A DNA stretch of 64,000 nt, taken from NCBI GenBank assembly GCA_037043455.1, contig JAWPHD010000295.1, forward strand, positions 248,001-312,000. The letters are read 5' to 3'. Source of the stretch: Cyrtodaria siliqua (taxonomy: Eukaryota; Mollusca; Bivalvia; Adapedonta; Hiatellidae). The position numbers and the translations under genes were made by a program. The notes beneath the pieces are model-generated. The model was not told where the DNA came from. It did no database searches and saw only the letters and a list, made by a program, of their open reading frames with translations. Below, piece by piece: positions 20,081 to 30,762 of this stretch. Every line of letters begins with the position of its first letter. Position 1 is the first letter of the stretch.

Positions 20081-23000
20081 ATGGAAAAAAACGAAGAGAC
20101 TATAAGAAATTTAATACGCCTGTTTGATACAGGTGTAATAGATAAGCAAACACTATCTAACGGTATAAATGCATTAAAACCTCTTAAACAAGTTCCAAAG
20201 GAAACTCCAGAGGTTAAATCTCAAACATTAGAAAATTTACTCAAGAGACGACGTGCTAAAAAACAACGTAAACGGGAAAAGCAGAAATATGCTAAATTAC
20301 AGGAAAATGTTATAAATGAACTGAAAGAGTTTAATGATAGAAAATCTAAAAAAAGTATTCCAGAATTAAAACTGGTTGACAAACCAATGTGTGGTTTATT
20401 AAAAGTATACGAGATGTCTGTTGAAAAATATAAATACCCTCAAAAACTATTTTATGATAAAAAAATCCATCATTATTACGGAACAAATTATCAAAGAGCT
20501 AAAACAGACGAATGGATTAAAGTTTCAATTTGGTCTCACTGTAGATTTATTTAAAGACGACGGCGCTAACAAAAAATATACCACAGCAGTGTTACGCAGT
20601 GAACAAAGTGCCATCTTGAGCTCTGAAAAAATAAATGAGTTTTACGATGAGTCATCTGCATTTATACAAGAAAGCTTAGAAAGATTTACAAATACAGCAT
20701 CTGGATTGGAAATTGATCACTGTGTTAAGTTTTACTTAAATATAGCAAAATACAAACCATTAAAAGGTTCTTCATATATTCCTTTACCCAAAGCAGTAGC
20801 TGATAAGAAAGCAATTATAAATGTAAAAAACGACGATGATCAATGTTTGTTTCATGCAATAAATTCAGCTTTAAATCCAGCTAAAAAGAATTCTGATAGA
20901 TTATCAAAGTATCCTAGTATAGAGTTCTTGAAGAAAGATAACATTGACTTTCCCACTCCAATTTCACAAATTTCAAAAGTAGAAAAACAAAACAACCTTG
21001 CTATTAATGTTTACGGATGGAAAGGTAAAAGGGTATCTGTATTTCCATATAGAATATCAGAGCAACCGCAAGAAATAAAAAGAATTAACTTGCATTTAAT
21101 TTCTGAAGACGTTGATGTTGATTTAGAAAATGAAGATGAAGATGATCCAAATAATGAAGAAGGAATTATAGATGACAATTATAACCCTGATAATTATTCC
21201 AACGAACTAAAAACAATAACAACAAAATATCACTATTGCTGGATTAAAAATCTAAATAGATTACTTTATGATCAAAACAAACATCACGGTAAAACTTATT
21301 TCTGCGATCGTTGTCTTTACGGCTTTTCAAGAGAAAATCTACTTACCAAACACAGAGAAGACTGTGATGGTATCAACAAAAATTCTTGCAGAATAGAAAT
21401 GCCAAAAGAAGGTAAAAATCACACACAATTTAAAAATCCCCAAAATCAGATGCCTGTGCCTTATGCAATATATGCTGATTTTGAGAGTATAATCAAACCG
21501 CAATCAATCAAATTTGGAAAGAAATCTGAAATTCAAAATGTACACGAAGCTTGCGGTTTTGTATACCAGGTTGTCAGATATGATGGCAAAGCTAAAGAAC
21601 CTGTTATTTACAGAGGTGAAGATGTTGTTGAAAAGTTTTTAAATTACTTAGAATGTGAGAAGAGCAACATTAATAAAATATTTGCTCACCCAAAACCCTT
21701 AATCATGACACAACAAAATGAGGAAGATTATGAAAAAGCAACACAATGTTGGATATGTGAGAATAAAATAAAAAATGATAAAAACGGTAAAGTAAGAGAC
21801 CACTGTCATTTTACAGGAGAATACAGAGGTGCAGCACATAAAAACAGCAACCTAAAGCTGAAAATAAAACCAAACAAAACACCTATACCTGTTATATTTC
21901 ACAACCTCAAAGGATATGATAGTCATCTCATCATGCAACAAATACATAAAATGACAGGTAATATTACATGCATTCCAAACAACGCTGAAAAGTATATTTC
22001 ATTTAGTGCCGGACAACTTAGATTCTTGGATAGCTTTCAGTTTATGGCTTCGTCTCTGGAAAAATTGGTTAAAGCAACAGACAAATCTGATTTTAAAATT
22101 ACCAAAAATCAGTTTGGAGAACAAACAGATTCACTTTTACGAAAAGGTGTTTATCTATACGAATATATGGACAGTATGGAAAGATTCAAGGAAACGCAAT
22201 TACAGCCTATAGAAAAGTTTTACAGTAGTCTCTCAGATGAAAGTATAAGTCCCGAAGATTACGAATACGCTCAAAAAATATGGGAATAGTTTAACTGTAA
22301 AACTCTTGGAGACTATCATGATTTATATCTAAAAACTGATATAACTCTGTTAGCAGATGTGTTTCAAACTTTTAGAAAAACATGTATGAGTGCATACAAA
22401 CTTGATGCTTTACATTACTATACAGCACCTGGATTATATGGGATGCTTTACTCAAACATTCAAAAATAAAATTAGAACTTTTGACAGACATTGACAAGCA
22501 CTTGTTTCTCGAAAAAGGAATGCGAGGTGGCATAGGTATGGTATCAAAACGATATGCCAAACCAAACAATCCACATCTAACTGATTATAACCCTAACGAG
22601 GAAAACAACTTCTTAATGTATTTTGATGCAAATAATCTTTATGGATGGGCAATGAGTCAGCCACTTCCATATTCTGGCTTTGTTTGGAAAGCCAAAAACA
22701 AAGGAAAATATTCTAAACCAAAACCTGGCAAAGGAACAAAACCTGGCAAAGGACAAATACTTGAAGTTGATTTGGAATATCCCAAAGAACTCCATGAAGC
22801 TCACAATGAATATCCACTTGCAACGGAAAGATTATCAGTGAAAAAAGAATGGTTGTCTGAATACCAGATAGGTTTACTGGAAAATAATAGCATGATAAAT
22901 ACAGAACAACTGGTCCCCAATCTTATGGACAAAGAAAAATATGTGTTACATTACAAAAACCTGCAACTGTATTTATCTTTGGGTATGAAACTAAAAAAAG

Positions 23001-24301
23001 TACACAGAGTATTAGAATTTAATGAAAAACCATGGATGGCATCAAACATAAACCTAAATACAGAACTTAGGAAAAAAGCTAAATCAAACTTTGAAAAAGA
23101 TTTTTACAAACTTATGAACAACTCTGTGTTTGGCAAGACAATGGAAAATCTACGCAAGCGGACAGATATAAAACTAGTCAGAACTGACGGCTCCGAAAAT
23201 GAAAAGATAAGAAAAATAATAGCCAAACCCAACTTTAACAGGCGTATACAATTTTCAGATGAATTGTCAGCAATACATGTGAACAAAACAAAATTAACAT
23301 TAAACAAACCAATCAATGTTGGGATGTCAGTATTGGATTTATCAAAGTACATGATGTATGACTGGTACTTTAATACCCTAAAGAAAAGGTACGGAGATGA
23401 CTGTACTTTATTATACACCGACACTGACAGCTTGCTGGTAGATATCAAAACAGAAGATGTGTACAAAGACATGGCTGAAATGAAAGATGAGTATGACTTA
23501 AGTGATTATCCGAAATACCATCCACTGCACGATGATACAAATAAAAAAGTATTAGGTAAAATGAAAGATGAAGTTGCTGGTGTTTCTATAGTTGAGTATG
23601 TTGGATTAAGGCCCAAACTATATTCTATTTTGAGAGCGGATGAGCAGATGATTGAGAAAGTAATAGATGAAATGAAAGATGAATTTCCTGGTGTTCCGAT
23701 AGTTGAGTATATTGAATCAAGACCCGAACTATATTCTATTTTGGGGGCGGATGTGCAGATGATTGAGAAAGTAACAGACAAAATAAAAGATGAATGTGTT
23801 CCTATAGATGAATCCAAACTATGTTCTATTTTGGGAGCGGATGAGCAGACTATTGAGAAAATAGTAGATACAATAATAAATAAAATAAAAGATGATGGTG
23901 TTTCTATAGATGAGTATATAGCTAAGAATATTGGATTAAGATCCAAACTATATTTGATGTTGAGAGCGGATGTGCAGATTGTTAAGAAAGCAATGGAAGA
24001 TGAAGATATTGGATGAAGATCCAAACAAGATTCTATTTTGAAAGTGAATGAGCAGATTATTAAGAAAGCAAAGGGTGTAAAAGAATATGTAATCAAACAA
24101 CATATAAACTTTGAAAACTACAAGGATGCATTGTTTGACAAGAAAAAATACACCCATGAAATGAATATGATACGCTCAATAAAGCACGAGATATATGGCA
24201 TAAAAGCAAACAAAGTATCACTGTCACCATTTTACTCTAAAAGATACATAGCACCAGACGGTATTAAAACTGATGCACATGTTTTTTATAAAAACTTATG
24301 A
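20081..24301 (+). pseudogene. POLB: Protein-primed-type DNA polymerase B, copy 2, few breaks and an internal KxY-region expansion
   Basis: The gene starts at ATG 20081 (MEKNEETIRN). In order, the landmarks are a basic KRRRAKKQRKREK cluster, the pre-exonuclease domain, a C2H2-like finger (about 21300-21365) and Exo I (YADFE, about 21475). An endonuclease VII-like cluster with DHCHFTGEYRGAAH (about 21745-21850) and Exo II (GYDSHL, about 21912) follow. The palm has motif A (DANNLYG, about 22622), motif B (NNSVFGK, about 23115), motif C (YTDTDS, about 23413) and KxY (RPKLY, about 23610), then four extra KxY-region units to about 24085. Breaks are a one-base gain in an A-run near 20461-20468, TAG at 22287-22289, a one-base loss near 22440, and TGA at 24014-24016. 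One cysteine of the endonuclease VII-like cluster is Ser. The 3' end overlaps the integrase by 16 bp, tail to tail. Confidence 0.94.
23560..24085 (+). repeat. Coding tandem repeat (~111 bp) of the polymerase KxY segment
   Basis: Five diverged units follow the scheme KMKDE-GV-IVEYxGLRPKLY then SIL-AD-Q-IEKV. Copy 1 has one unit at the same place. Units are multiples of three, diverged in sequence, and free of stops until the fifth, where TTA has become TGA at 24014-24016. Confidence 0.88.
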
Positions 24302-24547
24302 ATTTGGGTATCAGCAGGAACAATAAGTAATTCTTCTTTGACAAATCCTCTTTGTGGCGCTGGTAATTTCAAATAATAAACTCTTATACCTTGCGTTACC
24401 ATATAACTTTTAATCTTGTGAATATCTACACTCCACATTGGATCAGCTGCTCTGCGTCTTCCACCTTCTTGTTCCCCGGGTTGATATAAATATCTTACAC
24501 TTGCATTCATACAGATAGGATCATCTTTTAATATTTTTGTTTCAACA

Positions 24548-24582
<35 letters not shown>

Positions 24583-25221
24583 CTTTTTTGTTTCCACATG
24601 TATTCCTTAAAATATTCTGGTAATCTCTTTACCCATTCTCTATTACGTTTTTGTGAATATATTTCCTTAGCATAGTGATAACCAAACAATCTTTCAGCTA
24701 ATGTTCTGTTAAATCTTTCCACTATAGCTTGGTCTCTGTGTATTTCTGTTCTGCCTCGATATTTACTTCATGTTTTGCCATCAACTGCGATACTGCACCC
24801 ATGAATTCTCTGCCTGGATCCACTTGTAATAATTTTGGATATTTCAAATGCCGACTGTATATTTTTTCAAATGCTTGAGCAACGTCTTTACTATCCTTGG
24901 AAGTCAGGGGCTCCGCTTCTTTGTATCTACTTGCAATATCAACAACAGTCAACGCATATTTATATGTCTTGCGTCCACGACCAAAGCCAAAAGTATCATG
25001 CGGTTAAAATAACAAATCAGCTTGATGCACTTCATTCTTAGTGGAAACATCAAACCTGGGTCTAACTATTTTCTTTGGTGCGGGTAAATAAATCTGCCAC
25101 ACAGCTTGTTTCTTTAAAAATTCTAATGCTTTTTTTCAATAACGCCAGCCTCTTTTGCCAATTTTTTAACTGCTGAATAACCTTTCCAAAATCCTTTTGG
25201 GCTGTAAAGAATCTTTTCCAT
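24286..25221 (-). pseudogene. INT: Polinton DDE (RVE-type) integrase, copy 2, frameshifted, with a long G/C homopolymer
   Basis: This is the homologue of 4339-5253. Catalytic segments LQVDPGREF and VERFNRTLAER are visible. Breaks are a one-base loss near 25133, a stop TAA in the LLF*PHD region near 25005, a 4-base loss near 24758 just before the catalytic Glu, and a 32-base G run (24551-24582, poly-Pro on the coding strand) where copy 1 has CCCCCTCC. The N-terminal start matches copy 1. Divergent from 25265 and convergent with the polymerase. Confidence 0.92.
24551..24582. repeat. Poly-G tract (32 G)
   Basis: An uninterrupted run of 32 G on + lies inside the integrase pseudogene. The equivalent in copy 1 is eight bases, CCCCCTCC on its coding strand. 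Confidence 0.95.
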
Positions 25222-25264
25222 GTTTTCTACTAAAGATTAAACTTTATATAACTATAAAGAAAAA
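25222..25264. promoter_or_regulatory. Bidirectional spacer between integrase and 107-aa-type gene (copy 2)
   Basis: A 43-bp A/T-rich interval between divergent ATGs, containing TTTATATAACTATAAAG. It matches 4293-4338. Confidence 0.5.
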
Positions 25265-25579
25265 ATGGATATCACAACTGCACAATTTGATGGACTGCTT
25301 TAAGAGCAATATCAAAATAGCACACAGAAATGGACAGACTTGGAAATAGATAAAATATACAAAATTACAGATACGAAAATAGTAGATACTGAATATGGTC
25401 CATCCATGGTATTGACATTATTAGACAACGGTGAAGTATGGGCGCCTGATCATCTCAAAAAAAAATTAGAGAAGAGTGCTAAACCACCATGATATTATAT
25501 GCGACCACTTGGATTGAAACCATGTAAAAACAACAACAAAAATAGGTATCACGCATATGACTTAGTCTTTTCAAAGTAA
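25265..25579 (+). pseudogene. 107-aa-type small Polinton protein, copy 2, internal stops
   Basis: This is the homologue of 3969-4292 (WTDLEIDKIYKITDTKI, VLTLLDNGEVWAPDH). It has TAA after about 13 codons and TGA after about 76, and ends early (DLVFSK) relative to copy 1. Confidence 0.8.
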
Positions 25580-25631
25580 ACATACTTAGTCATTTCAAAT
25601 CTAAAGTAATTATAGTTTTAAACTATTTTTT

Positions 25632-26051
25632 TTATGAAATCAATTTGTACGCCACAAATCCAGTTGCAGCCATGCCCACCACAATAAACGTAATTTCTCT
25701 ATTCTGTTGATCCGGAGATGGTGTATAAAATTCACTCAACTTGGGCTCCGGTTTCAAAAGCAAATGTTTACCAGTTATATAATAATACTGCTTCATAGCC
25801 TGGTCTACATTATCAAAAGTCTGCTCTGCATGATGCTCTTTTTGCAGTTGCTTATTAATAAAATCTAATCTCTCTGGGTTTTTTTTATTCCACTCCGCTT
25901 GTGCTGCTTCCAATTGTTCCACTGCTTTGTCATGCCTTTGTCTTTCCTCATCTGAATGACTTCCCATTTTTGAAAAGAAATAGTTTGAACCGCTAAATGC
26001 CAATGCATTTGTTAATGCGCCATCGATCATCATTGCTACTTCACTTGCCAT
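25632..26051 (-). CDS. 139-aa coiled-coil/TM small Polinton protein, function unknown
   Basis: This is an open 139-codon frame. The N-terminus (ALTNALAFSGSNYFF) is mildly hydrophobic. A charged helix (residues about 32-75) follows, with DEERQRHDKAVEQLEAAQAE. Next come a Tyr/Pro-rich segment (LSEFYTPSPDQQ) and a C-terminal hydrophobic helix (TFIVVGMAATGFVAYKL). A tail-anchored virion or assembly protein would fit. Start chosen at MASEVAMM because the A/T leader ATATATATAAAAA ends directly at it. It is the first gene of the minus-strand set leading to ATPase and capsid. The copy 1 version is frameshifted. Confidence 0.75.
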   Translation of the reverse strand: MASEVAMMIDGALTNALAFSGSNYFFSKMGSHSDEERQRHDKAVEQLEAAQAEWNKKNPERLDFINKQLQKEHHAEQTFDNVDQAMKQYYYITGKHLLLKPEPKLSEFYTPSPDQQNREITFIVVGMAATGFVAYKLIS

Positions 26052-26074
26052 TTTTTATATATATTTTTTTAAAA

Positions 26075-26307
26075 TTATTTCATAATATCCGCAGGAATAA
26101 TACCTTGCTTAATCAGCATATCCTTTGTAGCCATTGCTAACATTATATCCACAGACAGCATCCCAACATCTGTCATATTAAAATCCACTTTAGGGGCTGG
26201 TCTTTTAAGTAGTTTTCTGCCAATCTCAGAATATCCAACAGTTAAAAGTGTTTCCACCCCAGCGTGATCATATTTACAATTTGTTTTCCGTCAATACTTG
26301 CTGCCAT
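26075..26307 (-). pseudogene. 78-aa PADIMK protein, copy 2, 4-bp deletion
   Basis: It is the same as 3237-3473 except for a 4-bp loss after about 13 codons, which shifts the frame. The downstream part from METLLTVGYSEIG to PADIMK is open. The leader before ATGG is conserved. Confidence 0.8.
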
Positions 26308-26341
26308 TTTTTTTATATGATTATTTTTTTTAAATAAATTA

Positions 26342-26712
26342 TTAAAAATCAAACGGGTCTTTTGGTGCAACATGAACAGGTTGCACAGCTACAGGTTGCG
26401 TAGCAGATTTCTTGTTATAAATATACAAACCCAACCCAGCAATGCCTAATAAAACCAGACACGGTGGAATATAATTTTTGTATACGTTTATTTTGATTTT
26501 TTTCTGGTTCTTCTTCACCTATTGTTATTTTTGTTATTTCATTTGCATCTTGCTTTGCAGCATCTTGCTTTGCAGCATCTTGAAGCAAATGCTTTGCCTT
26601 TCTTGCCGCTGCTCCTTTTTTCCCAGCCTCTATTCGTTTTGGATTTTTTTACTTTTTGTTGTTCAATAGGTTGTGTAACAACAGGTATAACTTCACTCTC
26701 TTGGTTTTCCAT
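26342..26712 (-). pseudogene. Basic single-pass membrane-type protein, copy 2, frameshifted
   Basis: This is the homologue of 2856-3206. One extra A in a run near 26650 and a 4-base gain near 26498 break the frame. The Ala/Lys-rich middle carries extra QDAAK-type units relative to copy 1. The hydrophobic helix and tail are recognisable. The start overlaps the preceding gene's end by 20 bp, as in copy 1. Confidence 0.75.
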
Positions 26713-27184
26713 CATTTATATTATCTATATTTTTATTTTTATTAAAATCAATATGTCTAACAGTTGTCAGTATTGCTGTAAATGGCGCTAAGCACATCCC
26801 ATACCTGTAATACAACTCACAACAAGCGCTTGTCAAAGCATGATTAATAAATGTGTCTTCCTCCAAATCTTCTATCAGCTTTGGTGGATTGGTTACATTA
26901 AAATATTTTGATACTCCCATCATATACAAGTTAATGAAAGAATTGCCTAAAGTCTTGGTCATACTTGCCCCAAGCCTTGCTTCATATCTGCATTAAAGTT
27001 TGTTAATTTCATCCGGTGGCATGCCATCTATATTCGTGAGTTGTATGTCTTTACCCAAATATTGACGACTACCACCGCCAGCCACTATGGCTGATAATCT
27101 TTCTTTTTTTGTTTCTTGTTGCTTTGATTCATCACGTTCCGTAAAACCTTCCGATATATCTTGTAATAGTTCTTCCGCATTCAT
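26693..27184 (-). pseudogene. GGGSRQYLGK protein of unknown function, copy 2, one stop
   Basis: About 164 codons run in one frame from MNAEELLQD to the stop at 26693, with a single internal TAA near 26993. It is longer than copy 1, which lacks the central ~35 codons (with YEARLGASMTKTLGNS). The protein has a Gly-rich motif near residue 35 and a CCELYYRYGM segment near residue 120. No function is recognised. The conserved order next to the ATPase suggests a structural or assembly role. Confidence 0.75.
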
Positions 27185-27235
27185 TTTTATATTAATAATC
27201 TTATTTTTTATCTTGAAATAAATATAAAACACAAA

Positions 27236-27510
27236 ACAACCAGCTGCGATATTCATGCAAGTAGTACTTGTTAGTATTGTTAATAGCATTGTTATTAATA
27301 TTGCTATTTTGTTATTAACATTATTAATTTGCTGCAAGCATTGCTATTAACATTGCTACTTTGCTATGAGCAATGCTGTAAGCATTACTATATTTTCTGA
27401 TATTTTCATTATATTTTCATGTCAGTATTGCTATTAACATTGCTACTTTGCTGTTTGTAATACTATTAGCAACAAAGCAATGCTGTTAGAAAAAAATAGC
27501 ATTGCTGTTA
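27236..27510. repeat. Simple tandem repeat, ATTGCTATTAACATTGCTACT type
   Basis: Imperfect repeats of AACATTGCTACTTTGCT and related words lie between the ATPase end and the next gene. It replaces the minus-strand small gene present in copy 1 at 1781-2098. Confidence 0.75.
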
Positions 27511-27514
27511 GAAA

Positions 27515-28180
27515 TTATTCAACCCAATAACCAGTTGGTTGGTCAGTCCTCAAAATTAACTTGGAATATTTAGTCTTAGCTAAAGCTTTTCTTATTCTGG
27601 TTCTCTCTTCCAGCGTCGGAATAACATCATTTTCTCTCAAACAGTTTTCATAACTATCTCTGTCCTTAGTGTAAAACATACTCAACCATTTTGCTTGCTC
27701 CCTTAAATTTTTCAATACAGAATTATATCTCTGTGAAATAACCCACACTGATTGTTTGGCGTGGCGACCAGAGAATGCCAACTCTGATAACATATCTTTT
27801 TTCTTTGTTAATTCTTTTGTGGCGGAGCAATCATCAATGATGTATAGTGTGGGCTTGCCAGCATATCTTTTGAAAAATAAACGCAACAGTTCTTGAAGCA
27901 TTTCTTTGCCGTTGCTAACGGGATTGACAATTATTATTTTTTTATCTCTCGGGTTTTTTACATCACCTATCCAGGATCTTTTTTTATAAGCCTCGTTCCA
28001 CTCTATGGTTGGACACAATATAATTATATGTTCAAAAACTCCAACATACTCTTGTTCAAGTATGTCAAGAACAAACTCTGTTTTGCCACAGCCTGTCTGA
28101 CCACAGATAATGGCACTGTGTGAATATTTAGGATATTTTTGTTTGTGTAAACTAGTATCGTGCTTCTTTGAATCTTCCAT
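27515..28180 (-). CDS. FtsK/HerA-type genome-packaging ATPase (A32-like), intact
   Basis: This is an open frame of about 221 residues. Walker A is IICGQTGCGKTEF near residue 25. A Walker B-like hydrophobic strand ends in LYIIDDCSA near residue 110, and a conserved VWVISQRYNS segment lies near residue 145. The length fits small virus-type packaging ATPases of Polintons, virophages and NCLDV A32 relatives, which pump DNA into preformed capsids. An upstream ATG at 28201 adds seven codons; I prefer 28180 because the copy 1 start at 1109 is equivalent. Either start lies inside the 3' end of the capsid gene (29-nt overlap). It is the only large gene of this element with no break. Confidence 0.92.
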   Translation of the reverse strand: MEDSKKHDTSLHKQKYPKYSHSAIICGQTGCGKTEFVLDILEQEYVGVFEHIIILCPTIEWNEAYKKRSWIGDVKNPRDKKIIIVNPVSNGKEMLQELLRLFFKRYAGKPTLYIIDDCSATKELTKKKDMLSELAFSGRHAKQSVWVISQRYNSVLKNLREQAKWLSMFYTKDRDSYENCLRENDVIPTLEERTRIRKALAKTKYSKLILRTDQPTGYWVE

Positions 28181-29420
28181 ATTCGAAATTGATTTGCGCA
28201 TCTTGTATTATATATATATAAATATTTAAAGGTTGATCTGCATCTGCTTTTTTATTTATTAGTATCGTTATGCCTTCACTGCCGTTTTCTATTCTTCTTC
28301 CACTGCCGTGTAATAAATTGTCATCACATGTTCTAAGGTCAAGCCACAAAGCATATGATTTTGTCAGATAAGTCTCAAGAGAAACATTGGTAAAGTATAA
28401 GTCCCTCGCTACTATTTCTGTCTCTTTGTTTCTTTTTGATGTCAAGGCAAAATATTTGTTGATTTCATCCCAATGTTGATATGCCCTCATGCCCTGACTA
28501 TACAACTGATTTAGTACGCCTTCTATTGTCATTTCAACCTTTTCAATCGTTGGGTTGTAAAAGGATTCCGTGTCTGTTCTTTCTGGGTCTTCAAACAGCA
28601 TTAGAATACCTTTCATGCTCCGTGCTGGTACATTAATGTTGATGTTCCAAAGGGTTTCAGATTTGTTTGCTATTATTTTTCTATGTCGCAAGATACGATC
28701 ATACTTAAATGACATCTTACCATTGGTTTGCTATCTTATTTGTCTGGCTAATTCAACATCACTAACCGTATCAAATTCCAAGCAGATATTTTTTATTACA
28801 TAAGATGCATCAGCATCACTGCTTTTGATAACTTTGTTATAATCGTTAAACGTTAATTCATATTCTAACCTATCACCAAGCCCCGCTTGATAAAATGGCA
28901 TATGACTTTCTAACATTTCAAAGTCCAGTGGAATACAACATCTATTTCCATAAGCTGCTGCTATAACTTCATCTTCCGTGTCTGAGGAAGCATCTCCCGC
29001 GCCAATTCTATGTTTTAACATGTTTGCTTTACCAATACCTTGGTAAGCTATGTTTACTCGTTCAGTAGGGCTTTTCCATAAATCTACATAACAATGATAT
29101 ATATCACTGTCATCTATTGACATGACTTCGTTGCCACTTATTCTTATAGTCATTTTTTTCACAATTGCTCTGCCCAGATTTTGGAATAGAGTAGCGTTGG
29201 CGTCTGTTCTGCTTTTAAGTTCTATTTCAAAGGCAAGACGAGCAGTACGAGGAACTATTACATCATTAGTACTTAGATTGGGAAATCTTACAAGCAGTTG
29301 CTGGTTTTGGTCTATTGTTGAGGGATTATTAGTTATTACTACACTTGTGCGGATGCCCTTGGCACCATGAGGTTCTCTTAGTTTTCTATGAGGGTTGAGT
29401 TTGTTTCCGTAAGCTGACAT
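28152..29420 (-). pseudogene. MCP: Major capsid protein (hexon-like, double jelly-roll), copy 2, one in-frame stop
   Basis: It spans 423 codons from ATG 29420 (MSAYGNKLNPHRK) to the stop at 28152, in a single frame with one TAG at 28731-28733 (copy 1 has CAG). Characteristic stretches are RFPNLSTNDVIVP, GRAIVKKMTIRISGNEVMS and IPLDFEMLESHMPFYQAG. These are regions I associate with Polinton/adintovirus hexons. The length is near that of adintovirus hexons. It lies directly upstream of and overlaps the packaging ATPase, the usual Polinton order. The A/T-rich 47-bp spacer upstream is shared with the divergent gene at 29468. Confidence 0.87.
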
Positions 29421-29467
29421 TGTTTTTATTTTTTAAATATATTTTTTAAAATTAAATAAAATAAACA
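29421..29467. promoter_or_regulatory. Bidirectional A/T-rich spacer between capsid and coiled-coil/TM gene
   Basis: The 47-bp interval contains TTTTTAAATATATTTTTTAA, which reads as a TATA-like block on both strands, between two ATGs. It is a likely shared promoter for two late-type genes. Confidence 0.55.
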
Positions 29468-30762
29468 ATGGCTGAAGGAGGATTTGAATATGACAATCCT
29501 ACGTTCGATCCAGATGATTATGATGAATATCGAATGGTGCCTGATGAGCCTGTTCTAAGAAGTCTTCTTAATCAAAGCGACCATCTTGCTGACCTTCGGG
29601 GGGAAGTAAGAAAATCCGAACTAGAAGCACACAAGAAAAATCTTGTAAAATCCTTTTACAATGAAATAGGAAAACGATATAAAATGGCACCGGACAAAAT
29701 GGATTATGACCAGTTTAAAGTATCAAATGATGGTAAAACATTATACTGGATTGTTGCTGATAAAAAAATAAGAATAACTGCCAAGCAAGGTTCTTTTACA
29801 TTTCTTGCTCTTGGTTCTTTGATAGGTGAATATAACAGGGTTATTGGCTCTGGGGGAACAAGGGCGGTAAAACAAAATTATCACAAAAAGCTCGGCAAGC
29901 GTTGGAGAGCACAAGAAACGATTTACCAGATAATGTAGATGCTATTCCATTACAAAAATTTTCACATATTATTGATAACATAGATACATCAGTACAGTCA
30001 ATGGAAAGTGCTCTTTATGACTGGGGTGTGGATGAGCGTCCTGATGTTGAAACACAAACCAATATAGACAAGCGTGAAATGGATGGAATAGTAAAAGCGA
30101 TGACAACTGTCAAGGAAGAACTCACCAATAACTTGGCAAAACTCACACAACTTGATAAAGACATAACAAAAGAAAAACAAAAGTTAGAACAAGCTAAGAC
30201 TGACGATGATGAATTCCAGATAAAAAAAATTAGCGACCGCATCAAAGACCCTGAAGTTGAGAGAGTTGCAAGGATAGATGTTATCAATGAAAACAGAGAA
30301 GCTTTCCGTAACCAAGTAAGCAGGATAAAAGAGACAATAAACAAAATGTTAAACGAGGATACAACTCTTGGTGAGAGGATCAACACCTTGTTTAGGGAGC
30401 AAGGTATTACTATTGTTAGTATTTTGACTGCGTTTGGTATGATTATTGGGGTATTAGTTGAGACCATTATTCCTACAACAAGAGGAGGGACTGCACCTGT
30501 TCCAACTTCAAAGCCTGATCCATCAAGTGTAAAAGATTGGATAAAAAAACAACTATTTAATATTGGTAAACTTCTTGCCAACCTAGCTGGTAAAGCTGCT
30601 GCAGCACTTCCAGGAGTTATTGGTGCAATAGTATCATGGCTTTTATCTGCAACAGGTAATGTTATTAATTGGCTTGGTAACAATCTATGGTCTTTGCTTG
30701 TGTTTGTTTTCGGGTTGTTGTATGTGGCAGCCAAAGAGTGGTTTAGTAAATCTCGTAGATAA
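29468..30762 (+). pseudogene. Coiled-coil and membrane-segment Polinton protein, function unknown, one frameshift
   Basis: About 431 codons are split by one frameshift near 29870, in an A-rich stretch. The N-terminal part is acidic (DNPTFDPDDYDEYRM). The middle is a long charged helix with heptad-like Leu/Ile (residues about 195-290, with LTQLDKDITKEKQKLEQA). The C-terminal third has a hydrophobic segment ITIVSILTAFGMIIGVLVE, then an Ala-rich amphipathic stretch (LANLAGKAAAALPGVIGA) and a final hydrophobic segment (LLVFVFGLLYVAAKEW). A structural or membrane-active virion component is plausible. It is divergent from the capsid gene and overlaps the following convergent gene by 20 bp. Confidence 0.7.

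Noticed and set aside
23506..24157. Long minus-strand frame of 196 codons opposite the polymerase repeat
   Set aside because: Shadow of the coding repeat on +; hydrophobic/Ser-rich peptide with no family features.
30015..30734. 239-codon minus-strand frame
   Set aside because: Antisense shadow of the coiled-coil/membrane gene on +, which has the proper leader and start.
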